This document shows, piece after piece, positions 43,417 to 46,528 of a stretch of DNA of 46,528 nt. The stretch's first letter is position 1. Every line of letters begins with the position of its first letter. The notes under the pieces were generated by a model. It saw only the letters and a list, made by a program, of their open reading frames with translations, did not search any database and was not told the DNA's origin. Made by a program: the position numbers and the translations under genes. Source of the stretch: an uncultured Coriobacteriaceae bacterium (lineage in GTDB: Bacteria; Actinomycetota; Coriobacteriia; Coriobacteriales; Atopobiaceae); the NCBI GenBank assembly GCA_902793465.1, contig CADBDT010000026.1, forward strand, positions 1-46,528, in the 5' to 3' direction.

Positions 43417-46400
43417 CTATTCCTTTCTGCTCGCCGAGAGCTGATAGTACACGCCGGGGCACTTCTCGGCAAACTCGGGTTCGGTCTCGTATACGATTCT
43501 AAACTTTCCGTCCTCATGCACGATTGTAAAGTAGTCGGTGGGATACGGGTCGACCAGGTGTCCCGCGGGAGGCGGCCACTCCTCCAGGAAGTAGTAGGCT
43601 ACGCCTTCGAGCATAGGAACGTCGTAGTACAGATTACCGTTCTCGTCGGATTCCTGCTTGCTGCCAGCCTCTTCCAGCTGGTTGCGTCCGAGTCCCATGT
43701 ATACGTCCTCACCGCTCGGGTTGACCATCCAGAGGCCGTAGTGCGCTCCGGGCAAGCCGTCGTGCTCACCAAACTCGTTGAGCTCGCGCGAACGCTTTAC
43801 GGTGTGGATCGCTATGGTGTCGTACTCGTTTACGAACGAGGGGTCATCGGTCTTCTGATACTGGCCGTTCTCCCCCATGGATTCGTAGGAGGCGTCGAGC
43901 TTAATCGCTCCCGCGTTCTCGCCCTGGGTCTCCTCGCTTACGGTTACCGTAAGCTTGATGTTGTTGGCATCGTACTTAATAGCCTCATCGCCTGTGTTCT
44001 GCTCGGCAATGGTGTAGGTGTAGGTCTTGCCGATGTCGCTTGGCCCGTACATTATGTTGGCGAACTTAACGGCACCGTTGGCGTCGTTGGTGGCAACATC
44101 CATGGGCTCGCCCGTGGCAGAGTCGCCAGAGTACATTGCGAACTTGAATTCTTCGCCCGTAAGGATGCCGTTCTTGAGCACCTTGCGCACAGCAGGCTCG
44201 AAGCTTGCAAGGCGCACAGCACTACTTTGCGCGCGCAGGGCACGGGAGCGGAATGCCATGGACACCATGCCGTTGTTGTACAGCGTGGCCAGGTTGTTGG
44301 TGAACTCGGAAGTCTGGCCATCAACACGCGTTGCGTACTTTATGTCCTGCACGCTTGCATCCTTGCCAATGGTAACGGTTGTCAGAATCTCGGTGGCGTC
44401 GGTAGTTAGCTTGGAGTCGTTCTCCGGCTGCTCGGTAATTACATACCGGTACGTTCCAGGTGCGTCGTACTCAATGTCTTCAGAGGTTACCCGGGCCACG
44501 TTGTTAACAAAGTCGCCTTGCGTGAGCTTTATGCTGCTTGCCTGGGCAGTTATGGGTTGGAAGTCCTCGGTGGCGGGCACCATTACGAAGTTGAACTTGC
44601 GAGCCGTATCGGCACCGTAGAAGTACTTGTCAAACTCCACGTGTGCCACAGACTTGAAGTAGCTGTTGGTAAACGTGGGCGCGGTGGTGTTGCCATCCAC
44701 GTTGTCGTATTTGTAGGTGGCATCCAGCTGGCCGTCGTTGCCCTCGTCCGTTACGCTTACGAACACGGTGTGCTTGGTCGTGTCGTATTGCCAGCCGTCG
44801 AGCTTGCCATCCTTTGCCTCGGCAGGCACGACCTCCTCGATGGTGTACTTTATGTCAGAATCGGTTACACCCTTGTACTCGATTTCGTCAAACTGTACTT
44901 GGCCCACGCTTTCCAAATTGGTCTTTGTGCCATCTGGCGCCTCGTACACTCCGTTGCGCTGCCTGTCGAGCTCGGTACCGTTTGTATCTCTGAGCACGAA
45001 CTCAAACTCGCCACGCTCCATTTGCTTGTTGTTGTTGGAGGCAATAACCGGCACTTTTGTTGCGCCAAACCTCAGCTTGGTGGACTTGGCCTCGTAGGTG
45101 TTCTTTACGACGGCCTTGTCTACCTGCTTGCCAGTTGCCACATCGGTGTAGGTGGTAGCAATCTCCAGCGTACCGTCACCGTTGTCCTTCTTTACCTCTA
45201 TGTCCACGTTGTACATCGTCTGAGTATTGTATGTTATGCCCGGAATCTTTTGCTCAGGCTCAATCTCACGCAGAAGGAACGTGTAGGTGTTGCCCACATC
45301 CTTTTGCGTAAATTTGAGACCGGCTATGGCAGTGTGGTCGAACTTGGCCACATGGCGCACGTCGTTGCCGTCCAGCACGCTTTGGGTCTGTGCCGTTACG
45401 GCCTCAGGCAGCCTCTGCTTGCTTGCGTCGTCGGTTCCGCTAAGCTCAAAGGTAAACACGTCGCCATTCTTCCACGGACGGTTGAGCTCCTTGGTAACCT
45501 CTACATCCGCAAAGCCGTTTGCGTTGTATGCGTTGACAAACTTGAGCGCATCCTCGTTGGGTGTTGCCATGGTTTCCAGCCCGCCGTTACCGTTGTCCTC
45601 GACGGTTACCGTAACCACTTTGGCGTTGGCATACGTAATGCCGTCTATGGTCTCGCCGGCATGTTCCTCGGCAATCTTGTAGTAGTGGGTACCAGGCTCG
45701 CTATACGAAATCCTCTTGAAGGAAACGCTTCCGTCCGCGGCATTGGTTACTGTGTCGGTATACGGTTGCTGGCCCTCGGGAAGGCGAAGGGCGTTGCCTT
45801 GTGCGTCAGCCACTTCGGTAAGCGTGAAGGAGAACTGCCCGCTGCCGAGCTGCTTGTTCTCCAAGGTCTTCTTTGCCTTGATGTCAACGTAGCCCGAAGC
45901 CTTGTAGGTATTGTTGAAGTCGAGCGTGGTGTTGGAGTACGCCTCGTTGTTCTTGAGGTAGGTCGCCTTTGCCTCAAGCGTGCCGTCACCCTTGTCGGTA
46001 ACGGTAACCGTTGCCGTGTATACCACGTCACTTATGGTTATGCCGCCCTTTGTGGTGGCCGTCTCGCGAACGGTGTATACGTGATCGCCCGTCTGATCGG
46101 CGTCCGCATTCTTTGCATACGTAAAGGTTGGATACGCGATCTTGCCCGTAGCGTCGTTTTGTACCGTCCAGGTTTGCCCGTCGCCTTGAACGACGAAGGT
46201 GTATATGTCTCCCTCGTTCATGGTGCGGCCCGTTACCTCTTTGCTCCCCTGGAAGGCAAAGGTGGTCTCAGCTTTATACACGTTAACGAACTCGACCTGC
46301 TCGGGGTTCTTGTCGGCCGTGGCTGTGAGCGTACCGTCGTTGTTATCGGTTACGTCCACCTTTACGACGTAGGACGCATCGCTGTAGGCAGTTCCGGGGT

Positions 46401-46528
46401 GCTTGTTGTCCTTAGCCTCCGCAATCTTGTAGTAGTGGGTGCCCGGCTTCTTGTAGTTGATCTTGGAGAAGGTCACGCTGCCGTCGGCCGCATTGGTCAC
46501 GGTCTCCGTATGTGCCGTTTGCCCCTCG
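43417..46528 (-). CDS. Large pilin-type fibre protein with FctA-like repeats (N-terminus outside window)
   Basis: About 1037 residues visible; the frame is still open at the window edge, so the start and any signal peptide are missing. It is built from one partial and about six complete FctA-like (streptococcal pilin isopeptide-linkage) domains of 110-150 aa. Recurrent pieces are a start like VDIKAKKTLENK or VEVTKELN, the centre PGTHYYKIAEEH or YTYTIAEQN (Glu expected to catalyse the bond), and the end FVNAYNA, FNNTYKA or FVNEYD with Asn. One C-terminal CnaB domain follows (LPGAHYGLWMV; YYFLEEWPPPAGH). It ends VYYQLSASRKE with no sorting motif or membrane helix. It probably forms an extended surface fibre or adhesin and may rely on the small anchored protein encoded 9 nt downstream. 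Confidence 0.85.
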   Translation of the reverse strand, partial: EGQTAHTETVTNAADGSVTFSKINYKKPGTHYYKIAEAKDNKHPGTAYSDASYVVKVDVTDNNDGTLTATADKNPEQVEFVNVYKAETTFAFQGSKEVTGRTMNEGDIYTFVVQGDGQTWTVQNDATGKIAYPTFTYAKNADADQTGDHVYTVRETATTKGGITISDVVYTATVTVTDKGDGTLEAKATYLKNNEAYSNTTLDFNNTYKASGYVDIKAKKTLENKQLGSGQFSFTLTEVADAQGNALRLPEGQQPYTDTVTNAADGSVSFKRISYSEPGTHYYKIAEEHAGETIDGITYANAKVVTVTVEDNGNGGLETMATPNEDALKFVNAYNANGFADVEVTKELNRPWKNGDVFTFELSGTDDASKQRLPEAVTAQTQSVLDGNDVRHVAKFDHTAIAGLKFTQKDVGNTYTFLLREIEPEQKIPGITYNTQTMYNVDIEVKKDNGDGTLEIATTYTDVATGKQVDKAVVKNTYEAKSTKLRFGATKVPVIASNNNKQMERGEFEFVLRDTNGTELDRQRNGVYEAPDGTKTNLESVGQVQFDEIEYKGVTDSDIKYTIEEVVPAEAKDGKLDGWQYDTTKHTVFVSVTDEGNDGQLDATYKYDNVDGNTTAPTFTNSYFKSVAHVEFDKYFYGADTARKFNFVMVPATEDFQPITAQASSIKLTQGDFVNNVARVTSEDIEYDAPGTYRYVITEQPENDSKLTTDATEILTTVTIGKDASVQDIKYATRVDGQTSEFTNNLATLYNNGMVSMAFRSRALRAQSSAVRLASFEPAVRKVLKNGILTGEEFKFAMYSGDSATGEPMDVATNDANGAVKFANIMYGPSDIGKTYTYTIAEQNTGDEAIKYDANNIKLTVTVSEETQGENAGAIKLDASYESMGENGQYQKTDDPSFVNEYDTIAIHTVKRSRELNEFGEHDGLPGAHYGLWMVNPSGEDVYMGLGRNQLEEAGSKQESDENGNLYYDVPMLEGVAYYFLEEWPPPAGHLVDPYPTDYFTIVHEDGKFRIVYETEPEFAEKCPGVYYQLSASRKE

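Overview
The window looks like a chromosome segment of a host-associated Coriobacteriia member (Actinomycetota; Atopobium/Olsenella-like). The reasons are a moderately high GC content, a zinc-binding S14 of the short type, an S4 without the N-terminal cysteine cluster, a TsaB-RimI-TsaD fusion, and pilin and InlB-repeat surface proteins with sorting signals that lack the usual proline. This placement is inference from gene content; no 16S gene is present.

Layout. 1-11 kb: accessory genes, all on the minus strand: a two-GGDEF/EAL c-di-GMP protein, a GH1 6-phospho-beta-glucosidase, a small two-helix membrane protein, a GH2 beta-galactosidase and an LPG-synthase-type flippase-like protein. 11-20.5 kb: a housekeeping run read leftward, glmS-acpS-nnrDE-alr-udg-tsaE-tsaB/rimI/tsaD, with 2-70 nt gaps or overlaps except for a 640-nt repeat-filled gap before the fused tsa gene. 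20.5-25.7 kb: a plus-strand hexulose-phosphate-synthase-like gene, a GT2 glycosyltransferase, a His-rich ArsP_2 metal exporter and truA. 25.9-42.4 kb: the spc/alpha ribosomal region in the usual order (rplE rpsN rpsH rplF rplR rpsE rpmD rplO secY | adk map | infA rpmJ rpsM rpsK rpsD rpoA rplQ | truA). It is split by a nuclease-like gene between secY and adk, and by a 1438-aa surface protein on the opposite strand between map and infA. 42.5-46.5 kb: directly upstream of rplE, where rplX and rplN are expected, lies a surface-fibre locus. It has a small anchored CnaB protein and a very large multi-domain pilin-type protein cut by the window edge.

The most unusual content is between the genes. 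Nearly every gap holds palindromic repeats in several families: (A) arrays of ACCG-N4-CGGT-like dyads around a GGGAC/GTCCC hairpin; (B) hairpins built on GGGGATACTCCCC with locus-specific but matching outer arms, some carrying a second conserved stem and a variable loop of near-constant length (30-32 nt); (C) nested GTGTACATTCTTT palindromes; (D) GC-rich hairpins with a shared apical sequence; and tandem arrays. Many sit within a few bases of a stop codon, and one stem shares a base with a stop codon. This suggests transcript 3'-end roles, a mobile origin, or both. No transposase, integrase, CRISPR locus, tRNA or rRNA was found.
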